The notes under the pieces: generated by a model
The model's input: the letters and a program-made list of their open reading frames with translations, nothing else
Told to the model about the DNA's origin: nothing
Database searches by the model: none
Part shown: positions 1 to 7,345 of the stretch, piece after piece
Position numbering within the stretch: position 1 is the stretch's first letter
Layout of the letters: every line of letters starts with the position of its first letter
DNA from: Bacteroidia bacterium
GTDB taxonomy: Bacteria > Bacteroidota > Bacteroidia > Chitinophagales > Saprospiraceae
NCBI GenBank assembly: GCA_030431945.1
Contig: JAUIIF010000044.1
Span: forward strand, 1 to 14,111
Length of the DNA stretch: 14,111 nt
Direction of reading: 5' to 3'
Made by a program: the position numbers and the translations under genes

Positions 1-153
1 AAGGTTTTAGCCGTAGAGGTCACCGCCCCCAGCAATGGTCAGACAGTATGTAAATGGTTGTTAATCTTTCTGATAATCAACGACGCTCAACAACCAAACC
101 GTTAGTTTAGGGCATCCTGTAATTACCCACACTTCATATTTACCCCAGACACC
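1..153. other. Upstream noncoding region of the export operon
   Basis: No gene is recognisable here. Frame 1 is open from the window edge to a TAG at 103-105, but its 34 residues resemble nothing I know, so I do not call a partial gene. A sequence at 103-110 (TAGTTTAG) differs at one position from the Bacteroidota -7 box TAnnTTTG. It lacks a TTTG at the expected distance upstream, so it is only a weak promoter candidate for the adaptor gene at 154. Confidence 0.4.
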
Positions 154-1539
154 ATGAGAAAATTCCTGTTACCGCTCTTAGGTATTCTACTGGCTGGCGC
201 CGGCATCTGGTACGTTGCCCAACCCGCTAAAGAAGAAGCATCCACCCAATTAACGGTTCCCGTGCGCCAGGGCGAATTCCTGATGAACGTCATTGCGACC
301 GGAGAGCTACAGGCCAAGCGATCCGAAAAAATTGCCGGTCCTTCCGCCATGCGGACCAACCAGATCTACCAGACGAACATTACCGATCTGGTGCCCGAGG
401 GCACCATGGTCAAGGCCGGTGACTACGTGGCCAGCCTCGACAAAACGGAACTGGATACCAAAATCAAGGAGGCGCTTAATGAAATGGATAAGATCAACGC
501 CCAACTGGAAGCAACCAGGATTGACACGGCAATTGAAATGCGGGGGCTCCGGGACCAGCTCATCAACATGCGCTTCAGTATGCGGGAAAAGGACCTGGAA
601 GTGGAACAGAGCAAGTACGAAGCACCGATGGTGATTCAGCGCGCCAACATCGAACTCGAGCGGGCAAAACGCGATTTCGAGCAACTGGAAATGAAGTATG
701 CGTTGAGCCAGGAAAAAGCACAAACGCAGATTAACGAAATTATGGCGGACCTGCGGTCTAAGCAGCTGCTGCTGACCCGCCTGCAGGACCTTGCCCGCGA
801 GTTCACCATCATGGCCCCCAAAGACGGCATGGTCATTTACGCGCGTAACTGGAACGGAAAAGTTACGGCCGGCTCACAAATTCAGGCCTGGGACCCGGTG
901 GTGGCCGAGCTCCCCGACCTCTCCGAGATGGTCTCCAAAACCTACGTAAACGAAGTAGACATCAGCCGGGTACGTAAAGGACAGGACGTGACCATTCAGG
1001 TGGATGCTTTCCCGGACAACAGCTACCAGGGCGTGGTGGTGCAAGTCGCCAACATTGGCGAACAGCTACGCAATTACGACTCCAAAGTATTCGAAGTCAT
1101 TATCCAGTTAAACGAGAACGACTCAATTTTACGGCCGGCCATGACGACGGGCAACGAAATTATAACCGATGTCCTGGAGGATAAGCTTTTCATCCCCCTC
1201 GAAGCGCTGTACAAGGACAGCATCACCTTCGTATACCGGGAAGTTGACGGCCGACCGGTCAAGCAGGAAGTCCTGAGCAGCTGGACGAATGAAAATGAGG
1301 TAGTCATCGTCCAGGGGCTGGCCCCCGGCGACCGTGTTTACCTGACCGCTCCGGACAATGCCGAGAGCTTACCGCTGAAGCCACTCGCCACGGCGGAGCG
1401 GCAGGCTGCGGAAAGCAAATTATTTTCTGAGCGTAGTGAGCGGAAAAAGATTGCGGACGAGAAAGAAGCAAGGGTACCCAAGGACGATCAAATATCCGCA
1501 GGAGGTGGAGATGACGGTGGTTTCATGATCATCTTTTAA
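154..1539 (+). CDS. HlyD/MacA-family periplasmic adaptor of an ABC export system
   Basis: This 461-residue protein should be the periplasmic adaptor (membrane fusion protein) linking the inner-membrane permease at 1550 to the outer-membrane channel at 3001. Residues 1-22 form an N-terminal membrane anchor or signal sequence. Residues about 38-100 give the first half of the barrel-sandwich (lipoyl-like) domain. Residues 100-215 are a long charged helical hairpin rich in Glu, Lys, Arg and Gln. The second lipoyl half follows at about 217-235 (FTIMAPKDGMVIYA), then a beta-barrel around 262-345 (VNEVDISRVRKGQDV) and a membrane-proximal domain to about 410. The tail after 410 is unusual: a charged helix, then a Gly/Asp stretch, ending in FMIIF. 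No clear Shine-Dalgarno sequence precedes the ATG, which is common in this phylum. The substrate cannot be read from the sequence. The family assignment is firm, but equivalence to MacA itself is not. Confidence 0.9.
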   Translation: MRKFLLPLLGILLAGAGIWYVAQPAKEEASTQLTVPVRQGEFLMNVIATGELQAKRSEKIAGPSAMRTNQIYQTNITDLVPEGTMVKAGDYVASLDKTELDTKIKEALNEMDKINAQLEATRIDTAIEMRGLRDQLINMRFSMREKDLEVEQSKYEAPMVIQRANIELERAKRDFEQLEMKYALSQEKAQTQINEIMADLRSKQLLLTRLQDLAREFTIMAPKDGMVIYARNWNGKVTAGSQIQAWDPVVAELPDLSEMVSKTYVNEVDISRVRKGQDVTIQVDAFPDNSYQGVVVQVANIGEQLRNYDSKVFEVIIQLNENDSILRPAMTTGNEIITDVLEDKLFIPLEALYKDSITFVYREVDGRPVKQEVLSSWTNENEVVIVQGLAPGDRVYLTAPDNAESLPLKPLATAERQAAESKLFSERSERKKIADEKEARVPKDDQISAGGGDDGGFMIIF

Positions 1540-1549
1540 GCGGACCGCC

Positions 1550-2875
1550 ATGCAAAAATTATTTTTCAATTTTCAACTCGCGCTGGAAGGTGTCGCAGCC
1601 AATCGGTTACGCGCCTTTCTCACTGCGCTGGGCATCGTCTTCGGGGTAGCCGCCGTAATTGCCATGCTTGCCATTGGCACCGGCGCCCGCGAAACCATTC
1701 TGGCACAAATGCGCCTGATCGGTGCCAATAACATTGTCGTGACCAGCCAGATGGACGCAGCTCAATCCGAAGAGGAAGAAGCAGCTCAATCCGCCGGCCA
1801 GGAAAAGAACACCAAACCGTGGTCTCCCGGTCTTAACCTGGGAGACGTCCGCGCCATCTCCGCCATCCTCCCGGGAGTAGCTGCCATGAGCCCCGAGGTC
1901 ATACTACCGGTCACCGTTATCCGTGATGGTAAGCTGGGGAAAAGCCGCGCCGTCGGTGTAACGAATGCCTTTTTTGCGTTAAACAACCTTGGGGTTGATC
2001 AGGGTTCTCTCTTCCACCCCACCCACCTGGAGCGGGGAGATCCCGTTTGCATCATCGGCCAGGATATTGTGCGGCGGTACTTCAGTGCCGGCAACCCCAT
2101 CGGGCAACGGATCAAGTGTGGCCAGAACTGGCTGCGGATAATTGGCGTACTGGAAGAGCGGATTGCCAAGAAGGACCAGCTGGAGAATCTGGGGATCCGC
2201 GACTACAATCAGGACATCTACATCCCTCTACAAACCGCCCTTATTCGTTTCAAGGATCGCAGCTACGCCCATTCACGCAACATCGGCCGCAACCGGGGCA
2301 ACAATAATTCTGCCGCTGAGAATTACCACCAACTGGACCGGCTGGTCGTCCGGGTAGCCGATTCCGAAGAATTACTTGCGACCAGCAACGTGATCGCCCG
2401 GCTGCTGAAGCGCCGCCACCAGACGGTGGTGGATTACGAAATGGCCGTACCGGAAAAAATGCTGGAGGCGCAGCAGGAAACGCAGGACACCTTTAATAAG
2501 GTGCTGGCCTTCATTGCCGGCATATCCTTACTCGTCGGTGGCATCGGCATCATGAACATCATGCTGGCTTCCGTGCTGGAACGAACCAAGGAAATTGGTA
2601 CGCGCCGCAGCCTCGGGGCGACGCGTAAAGACATTGTCCAGCAATTTCTGCTGGAGGCAATTTTCATCAGCCTGCTGGGGGGCATATCGGGCATTCTGGT
2701 TGGGGTCGGTGCGGCCCGGTTTATTGCCATCAGTTACGATATCCCTACGGAAGTTTCGGCCTGGAGTATCATTCTTTCTTTCGGCGTAGCCTCGGTTATC
2801 GGGTTGGTTTTTGGCCTCTTCCCGGCCCGGCGGGCAGCAAAACTCGACCCCATCAAAGCCCTGCGGTCGGATTAA
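1550..2875 (+). CDS. MacB/FtsX-type ABC transporter permease (no ATPase domain)
   Basis: At 441 residues this is a permease-only relative of MacB. The order is a transmembrane helix near 22-45, a large periplasmic domain of the MacB core type from about 48 to 300, and the FtsX-type C-terminal domain with three helices (about 318-342, 368-393, 405-424). The coupling segment has the family pattern ERTKEIGTRRSLGATRKDI (344-362), and the end PARRAAKLDPIKALR (425-439) is typical. There are no Walker A, ABC signature or Walker B motifs, so ATP hydrolysis must come from a separate protein not encoded in this window. The start lies 10 bp after the adaptor stop, so the two are surely co-transcribed. 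An acidic low-complexity loop (about 69-88) contains an AAQS-EEEE-AAQS duplication. Such permeases export peptides, lipoproteins or small toxic molecules; the substrate here is unknown. Confidence 0.92.
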   Translation: MQKLFFNFQLALEGVAANRLRAFLTALGIVFGVAAVIAMLAIGTGARETILAQMRLIGANNIVVTSQMDAAQSEEEEAAQSAGQEKNTKPWSPGLNLGDVRAISAILPGVAAMSPEVILPVTVIRDGKLGKSRAVGVTNAFFALNNLGVDQGSLFHPTHLERGDPVCIIGQDIVRRYFSAGNPIGQRIKCGQNWLRIIGVLEERIAKKDQLENLGIRDYNQDIYIPLQTALIRFKDRSYAHSRNIGRNRGNNNSAAENYHQLDRLVVRVADSEELLATSNVIARLLKRRHQTVVDYEMAVPEKMLEAQQETQDTFNKVLAFIAGISLLVGGIGIMNIMLASVLERTKEIGTRRSLGATRKDIVQQFLLEAIFISLLGGISGILVGVGAARFIAISYDIPTEVSAWSIILSFGVASVIGLVFGLFPARRAAKLDPIKALRSD

Positions 2876-2921
2876 GGGCACGCTGGCCACCGCCCGTTAT
2901 TCACCACTTCTCAGTCCATTG

Positions 2922-2955
2922 CAGGGCGCGGCCGCAGGTGCAGGCAAAGAATCAG
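2922..2955 (+). repeat. 34-bp GC-rich intergenic repeat, copy 1
   Basis: This sequence matches 12067-12100 in the same orientation. The first 20 bases (2922-2941, starting CAGGGCGCGGCC) are identical and the following 14 differ at four positions, giving 30 of 34 matches. The core contains the palindrome GCGGCCGC. It lies 47 bp after the permease stop and is followed by a short hairpin at 2963-2977 (AAGGG, five-base loop, CCCTT). Function is unknown. The repeat also covers a possible GTG codon at 2938 that would extend the TolC frame, which argues against that start. Confidence 0.7.
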
Positions 2956-3000
2956 CGCAATCAAGGGCCCGTCCCTTCAACCACCAGGAAACCAAATGTC

Positions 3001-4554
3001 ATGAATCAGCACATCTTTACCCCAACAGCTCCCGTGGAGCCACAGCCTTTCCTTGCCGCAACGAAGGCGCTACGCAGACGATTTCAGGCCCGGCGAATCT
3101 TCCCTGGTCTTATTTTTCTGCTGTGCGCGGCCTCGTCCCTTTCCGGTCAAAAAGTTTATAACCTTTCTCTGGATGAGGTGGTAGCCATTGCCCGTAGTGA
3201 GTCTCCGGACATGAAACTGGCCGAAACCCAACTCAATAACACCCTCTGGCGCTACCGATCGTTTCAGGCAGATTACAAACCACAGATCCAGCTGAATGCG
3301 ACACTACCGGGCCTTAACCGGTCGATTGACAATGTTATCCTCCCGGATGGGCGGGAAGATTTCGTCAGCAGGGCATTGATGCGCAATTCCGTCAACATTT
3401 CCCTTTCCCAACCGATTGTCGCCACCGGCGGCCAGGTCTTCCTCACCACCGGACTGCGCCGGCTGGATGTATTCAAAACGGACCTGAATGATGCTTCCCT
3501 CTCCTACCTGTCAACGCCCATTTCTCTCGGTTTCATTCAGCCTTTACGAACATTCAATGAACTGAAGTGGGCCCAGAAAATTGAGCCCCTCCGCTACGAA
3601 GAAAGTAAGCGTTTTTACAATGAATCCAAGGAGCAAGCAGCCGCCACAGCCTCCAACCTGTTTTTTGACCTGTTGATCGCACAGCTCAACCTGGAAGCCG
3701 CTACCAAAAACAAAACTAATGCGGATACCCTGTACAGCATCAGCCAGGGGCGCTTCGGCGTAGGGCGTATTGCCGAAACGGACCTGCTGCAAATTGAGCT
3801 GAGCGTGATGAATGCCAACGCCGCCCTGGCCAGTGCCAACCTGAACGCACAAACCGCTAACGAGGAACTGCGCAGCTTTCTGGGGATTACGGAGAACGCC
3901 GATTTTCAACTCCGCCCTCCATCCTCTATCCCCGCAACGCAGGTAGACGTGGAGCAGGCACTGGCTTACGCTACGGAAAACCGTAGCATCATCCTCGCTT
4001 TTGAACGCAGGGCACTGGAGGCTGCGGCCGACCTGGATCGCGCCCAAAAAAACAACGGCTTTCAGGTTGACATCAATGGCCAGTTTGGCCTTTCCGGTAC
4101 CGGCAGCAGCTTTGGTGGCGCTTATGACGGCTTAATTGACCAGGAGGTGGTTACCCTGGGTATCCGGGTTCCCATTGCCGATTTCGGTAAGGCGCGCAGC
4201 CGGATTGAAGTAGCCCGTTCCAACCAGGAGCTTGAGCTGCTCAATATTGACCAGGAGAGAATAAGCTTTGAACGGCGCATCCGGCTGCAGGTCCGTCAGT
4301 TTGACCTGTTACGAAACCAGGTGGCCCTGGCGGACCGCGCCTACGAAGTAGCGCTCCGCCGCGAGGAAATCACCCGCAAACGCTACCTGATTGGCAAACT
4401 GAGCATCACGGAACTTAACCTGGCCGTACGCGAAATGGACGAAGCCCGCCGGCAGTACATGGCCAGCCTCCGGGACTTCTGGATCGGATACTATGAATTG
4501 CGCCGCCTGACGTTGTTCGACTTTGTGACCGGAGAAAAGCTATTCGTTCAGTAA
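3001..4554 (+). CDS. TolC-family outer-membrane efflux protein
   Basis: The product should be the trimeric outer-membrane channel of the pump. I choose the ATG at 3001 (517 residues), which has an AGGA about 11 bases upstream. An in-frame GTG at 2938 would add 21 residues but falls inside a repeated intergenic element. The N-terminus has a long basic segment of about 32 residues, a hydrophobic stretch (about 33-48) and a likely cleavage before QKVYNLSLDEVV. That puts the start of the mature protein where TolC proteins begin their first helix. Two OEP-type halves follow, each with strand segments and long amphipathic helices. The second half contains the family-like EVALRREEITRKRYLIGKLS region, followed by SITELNLAVREMDEARRQY. 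Length and layout are normal for the family. It is third in the operon, 125 bp after the permease. Its stop lies 6 bp from the stop of the convergent NUDIX gene. Confidence 0.92.
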   Translation: MNQHIFTPTAPVEPQPFLAATKALRRRFQARRIFPGLIFLLCAASSLSGQKVYNLSLDEVVAIARSESPDMKLAETQLNNTLWRYRSFQADYKPQIQLNATLPGLNRSIDNVILPDGREDFVSRALMRNSVNISLSQPIVATGGQVFLTTGLRRLDVFKTDLNDASLSYLSTPISLGFIQPLRTFNELKWAQKIEPLRYEESKRFYNESKEQAAATASNLFFDLLIAQLNLEAATKNKTNADTLYSISQGRFGVGRIAETDLLQIELSVMNANAALASANLNAQTANEELRSFLGITENADFQLRPPSSIPATQVDVEQALAYATENRSIILAFERRALEAAADLDRAQKNNGFQVDINGQFGLSGTGSSFGGAYDGLIDQEVVTLGIRVPIADFGKARSRIEVARSNQELELLNIDQERISFERRIRLQVRQFDLLRNQVALADRAYEVALRREEITRKRYLIGKLSITELNLAVREMDEARRQYMASLRDFWIGYYELRRLTLFDFVTGEKLFVQ

Positions 4555-4560
4555 TCCCGG

Positions 4561-5202
4561 TTACCCTTCCTGCAAGAGCGTTATGAGTTCTGCGACCATC
4601 ATGGACGTAGCCCCCCAGATTTCTTCTCCGCGGATGTGCCAGTAAGGGGTATCGGGCAGGGTCATCCCGTTGGAAAGTTGCCGGTTACCCGTTTGCCGGG
4701 CGGTGTCCTGGAGAAAGTCAGCCAACGGGAGCTCCAGGGTACGGGCCACTTCGCTTTCCTGCAGGGTAAAGGATGGTCTTACGGGAGAAAAGCCGACGAA
4801 CGGATCCACCAAAAAGTTACTGACGGGAATATAAAGCTGGCTCAGATTACCAAGCAACTGGACCTGCTGGCGGGGCACCCCCACCTCTTCTTCGGTTTCG
4901 CGCAGTGCCGTATCCGCTGCCGTTTGATCGGCGGCTTCTACTGACCCGCCGGGAAAGGATATTTGTCCGGCGTGCCGGTCTCGCCTGGGGCTCGTCCGCT
5001 GGATAAAGAGCAGGTGTAAAGTTGCCTCAATGGGGTAAAGCAGTGCTAAAACGGAAGCTTTACGGGCCGTTGGCGGAGGGCTTTCGGGGGTACCGCGGAA
5101 AGGGGGAGCCATCAGTGCTTGCGCCGTACGGCCGGGCAGCGGGCCCGTAGCCAGACGTTGCCGGAGGCCCGTCAGGAGATGTTGATCTTCGGGGGCTAAC
5201 AA
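4561..5202 (-). CDS. CoA pyrophosphatase-like NUDIX hydrolase (NudL-like)
   Basis: This 213-residue cytoplasmic enzyme belongs to the NUDIX subfamily that hydrolyses coenzyme A and derivatives at the diphosphate bond. The subfamily signature is clear: LLFIQRT at 64-70, then RDRHAGQISFPGG (74-86), followed by a NUDIX box ending RETEEEVGV (101-109), whose Glu residues bind the catalytic metal. The start is TTG at 5202, supported by an AAGGAG ribosome site seven bases upstream (5210-5215) that overlaps the end of hemD. No ATG lies at a suitable place. Translation is therefore probably coupled to hemD. It is the last gene of the DUF4271-hemD-nudix operon. The link with haem synthesis is positional only. 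The subfamily is clear, but substrate preference is inferred from relatives. Confidence 0.9.
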   Translation of the reverse strand: MLAPEDQHLLTGLRQRLATGPLPGRTAQALMAPPFRGTPESPPPTARKASVLALLYPIEATLHLLFIQRTSPRRDRHAGQISFPGGSVEAADQTAADTALRETEEEVGVPRQQVQLLGNLSQLYIPVSNFLVDPFVGFSPVRPSFTLQESEVARTLELPLADFLQDTARQTGNRQLSNGMTLPDTPYWHIRGEEIWGATSMMVAELITLLQEG

Positions 5203-5206
5203 AGCG

Positions 5207-5992
5207 CTACTCCTTATTGCTTATTTTCAGGTAATTATCAAGCGCCATTTCCATACTGGGGACTTTCGGCGGCTCCGGAAAAATATTCACCTTCAACCCA
5301 CGCTCCACGCAAGCTTTGGTGGTTTTACTGCCAGCTACCGCCAGGCGGGTATCCTTTTGCTCAAAGCCGGGGAAGTTCTCGTACAGCGAGTCGATTCCCA
5401 GCGGAGAGTAAAAGATGAGGATGTCGTAGAAAACGTTCTCCAGGTCACTCAGGTCGGAGGATACGGTTCGGTACATAAGCGCCGGTGTCCAGTCAAAATT
5501 GTTGTCCTCCAGGTAGGCGGAAACAAATTCGGAACCAAGGTTGCTGGTGGGAAGTAAGAACTTCTCCTTGGAGCGGTGCTTCTTCAGGGTAGGTGCCAGA
5601 TCCTGGATGGTCCGCTGGCCGAAAAACACTTTCCGCTTGCGGTAAACGATAAACTTTTGCAGGTAATTTGCAATCGCCTCCGTCATGCAATAGTACTTCG
5701 TCTCCTGACTCATTTCGATGCGCAAGGCTTTGCAGAGGCGGAAGAAATGTTCGATTGCCAGTTTGGACGTAAAGATGACTGCCGAAAACTCATCCGGGCG
5801 GATACGCTCTTTACGGAACTCCTTTTCGGTAAGGCCTTTCACCTCGATGAACGGGCGCCAGTCTATCTTGAGGTCATACTTCTGTTCAAGGCGGATAAAA
5901 GGACTTCGTTCGGGCTGAGGCTGAGAAACGAGGATCGTTCGAACGGGCTTAAAGGTCTCTTCCTTTTTTTCGCTTTTAGCAGCTGTGCTCAT
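5207..5992 (-). CDS. hemD: Uroporphyrinogen-III synthase
   Basis: HemD cyclises hydroxymethylbilane to uroporphyrinogen III with inversion of ring D, the branch-point step of haem and sirohaem synthesis, in the cytoplasm. The 261-residue product has the family's two-lobed pattern. It begins with ILVSQPQPE (20-28) and has a first-lobe DEFSAVIFTSKLAIEHFF motif. In the second lobe DILIFYSPLGIDSLYENF is followed by RLAVAGSKTTKACVERGLKV and a closing VPSMEMALDNYL segment. HemD is weakly conserved in sequence, and these blocks match the Bacteroidota form. The first 16 residues are a charged extension. The ATG at 5992 has an AAGGA about ten bases upstream. It lies 44 bp after the DUF4271 gene, and the NUDIX start is four bases past its stop, so the three genes form one operon. 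Confidence 0.88.
   Translation of the reverse strand: MSTAAKSEKKEETFKPVRTILVSQPQPERSPFIRLEQKYDLKIDWRPFIEVKGLTEKEFRKERIRPDEFSAVIFTSKLAIEHFFRLCKALRIEMSQETKYYCMTEAIANYLQKFIVYRKRKVFFGQRTIQDLAPTLKKHRSKEKFLLPTSNLGSEFVSAYLEDNNFDWTPALMYRTVSSDLSDLENVFYDILIFYSPLGIDSLYENFPGFEQKDTRLAVAGSKTTKACVERGLKVNIFPEPPKVPSMEMALDNYLKISNKE
5210..5215 (-). promoter_or_regulatory. Shine-Dalgarno site AAGGAG for the NUDIX gene
   Basis: On the minus strand AAGGAG lies seven bases before the TTG at 5202 and spans the last codons and first stop base region of hemD. It fixes TTG as the start and suggests translational coupling. Such a strong site stands out because the other genes in this window have weak ones. Confidence 0.75.
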
Positions 5993-6036
5993 ACTTATCG
6001 TCCTTAGTTTCGGTTATAGGAATGCCTGCTCCTTTT

Positions 6037-6945
6037 TCACGCAATCGTTTCGCTTACAAAGCGATAGATTACCAGCAAGGGGGCTATTTCAATGGCACAA
6101 ATATACAACAAAAAATGCACCGGCCTGCTAATCACCAGGCGTGTACTACTTAGTAAACCACGCAACAAGTGCGTCAGATAGATTAGAGACAGGATCAGGA
6201 CACCACCGTATAAGAACAGTTCCCGCCAGCCTTCCGGAGCGTAGCTTACGGCAAGGTTGAGCGGCGCGATAATGAGGCCGGCAATAATCGTAAAGACCAT
6301 AACCGTGAAAATATAACGTCCCACTTCCTTCCGCACCGGAAACAGCCGCGCGTAAAAACCCAGCACCAATTGCTTAAGGCCAAGTAAAGCGGCGATGATC
6401 AGGGCGTAAGTCAGCCAACTGGCCCCAATACTCAACCCTATTCCCAGGTTGAAATACGTAGTGAGTAAGTGCAGAAAAAAACCGATGGACAAAAAGGAGA
6501 AAAGGTAGCATGTCCACAAAGCTCCGAGCTCACCGCCGGAACGACGGGAGTAGAGCTGGTTCATCAGTGCATCATTTACCGTGCCGCGGAAACACTGCCG
6601 CAACAAGTCTCCAAAAAGCAACCACAGCCCCGCCAGGGTCAGGAGCAGGCCTATCTGAATACCGAGGATAGTGCCCTTCCCTTTATCCGGGTCAATTGAC
6701 TGGATCACCAGCGGCCCGAGTCGGTCAGTTACCCCCTCTGGTCCGGGGCGGTTTCCGGCCTCCGTAATGGCTCGGGCACTTGTCGGCACCAGGTCGAACG
6801 GATTACCCGTGACGGTAGCAGGAGCCGCCTGCGGAGCAGCAACAGCGGGCAGACGATCGTCCAGCTCAAACGGGTTCCGTTCCGCCTGGGCGGGCAGGGC
6901 GGCCAGTAGCCAGCAAACCGACAAAAGGATAAAAAAGTAACGCAA
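6037..6945 (-). CDS. DUF4271 family membrane protein
   Basis: This 302-residue protein has a cleavable-looking signal sequence (1-21, ending ALPAQA). A proline-rich periplasmic segment (22-90) with a duplicated NPFEL/NPFDL motif follows. About six transmembrane helices come next (near 94-113, 142-164, 171-192, 210-232, 243-262 and 276-298). The C-terminal half matches the DUF4271 pattern known from Bacteroidota, where the gene commonly lies beside hemD as here. Its biochemical role is unknown to me, and a link with haem or the envelope is only positional. The start is TTG at 6945: a stop codon (TAG, 6967-6969) lies eight codons upstream with no ATG or GTG between, and this start gives a complete signal peptide. 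A weak GGAA is the only ribosome-site candidate. It is the first gene of the operon. Confidence 0.82.
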   Translation of the reverse strand: MRYFFILLSVCWLLAALPAQAERNPFELDDRLPAVAAPQAAPATVTGNPFDLVPTSARAITEAGNRPGPEGVTDRLGPLVIQSIDPDKGKGTILGIQIGLLLTLAGLWLLFGDLLRQCFRGTVNDALMNQLYSRRSGGELGALWTCYLFSFLSIGFFLHLLTTYFNLGIGLSIGASWLTYALIIAALLGLKQLVLGFYARLFPVRKEVGRYIFTVMVFTIIAGLIIAPLNLAVSYAPEGWRELFLYGGVLILSLIYLTHLLRGLLSSTRLVISRPVHFLLYICAIEIAPLLVIYRFVSETIA

Positions 6946-6978
6946 AAGGTAATTGATTCCAGAAGGCTAAGATAGGCA

Positions 6979-6986
6979 CAAACCTA
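6979..6986 (-). promoter_or_regulatory. Candidate -7 promoter box for the DUF4271-hemD-nudix operon
   Basis: On the minus strand the sequence reads TAGGTTTG, a full match to the Bacteroidota -7 consensus TAnnTTTG. Transcription would start some 25-30 bases before the TTG at 6945. No good TTTG lies at the usual distance upstream, so support comes from the -7 box and its position between a terminator and the first gene. Confidence 0.45.
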
Positions 6987-7202
6987 GTTCTTCTCCGGGT
7001 AGCGTTCGATGCTCAGAAACAGCTAAAGACGGGCAAGGTGATCCAGCCAGCTTGTGCAGAATAAACCACGCGTAGGAATTACGAGATGAATTTGAGCTAA
7101 GTAATTGGCTATCAACACATACCAACAACACAACAGCATGGATTTTACTGCTGCTTACCGAGCCACCGCACCGCTCGCCAATTTGCCAAAGAAAAAGCGG
7201 AG

Positions 7203-7234
7203 AAAAAAAAAGCCCGACCGCGAAGCGGTCAGGC
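7203..7234 (-). terminator. Intrinsic terminator of the secreted propeller-protein gene
   Basis: Read on the minus strand, GCC, a C-A mismatch, then GACCGC pairs across a three-base loop (GAA at 7222-7224) with GCGGTC and GGC. It is followed by a run of nine T residues (7203-7211). The stem is GC-rich and the layout classical. It lies about 110 bp past the stop at 7346, so it should end that transcript and insulate the DUF4271 operon. Confidence 0.85.
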
Positions 7235-7345
7235 ACAAACAATCATAATCTCATGAAAAAAAAGACGACCTAAAAAATCTTTGGTATGGCGTGATAGCCA
7301 CTATATTTTCATAACATCCTAACGCTCAATTAGGTTGCTCTATTG

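Larger units (their letters stand above)
6946..7345. other. Intergenic region between secreted-protein gene and DUF4271 operon
   Basis: About 400 bp without a credible gene. From right to left on the minus strand it holds the 3' untranslated part of the secreted-protein gene, an intrinsic terminator (7203-7234) and a -7 promoter box (6979-6986) before the DUF4271 start. A 91-codon minus-strand frame (6967-7242) begins inside the terminator and has no recognisable content, so I do not call it. Two weak stem-loops (CCTAA/TTAGG at 7318-7334, and TGGC/GCCA near 7287) are too short to interpret. Confidence 0.6.

Noticed and set aside
1..105. C-terminal fragment of an upstream gene
   Set aside because: Frame 1 is open to 103-105 but the peptide is not recognisable and does not resemble the end of an ABC ATPase.
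2938..3000. GTG at 2938 as the TolC start
   Set aside because: The extra 21 residues come from the 34-bp repeat and a non-conserved stretch. The ATG at 3001 has a better ribosome site.
6967..7242. 91-codon open frame on the - strand in the intergenic region
   Set aside because: Its start lies just beyond the terminator hairpin, the frame runs through the hairpin and T run, and the product is not recognisable.
7318..7334. CCTAA/TTAGG stem-loop after the propeller gene
   Set aside because: Only five pairs and no T run; the strong terminator at 7203-7234 explains the transcript end.
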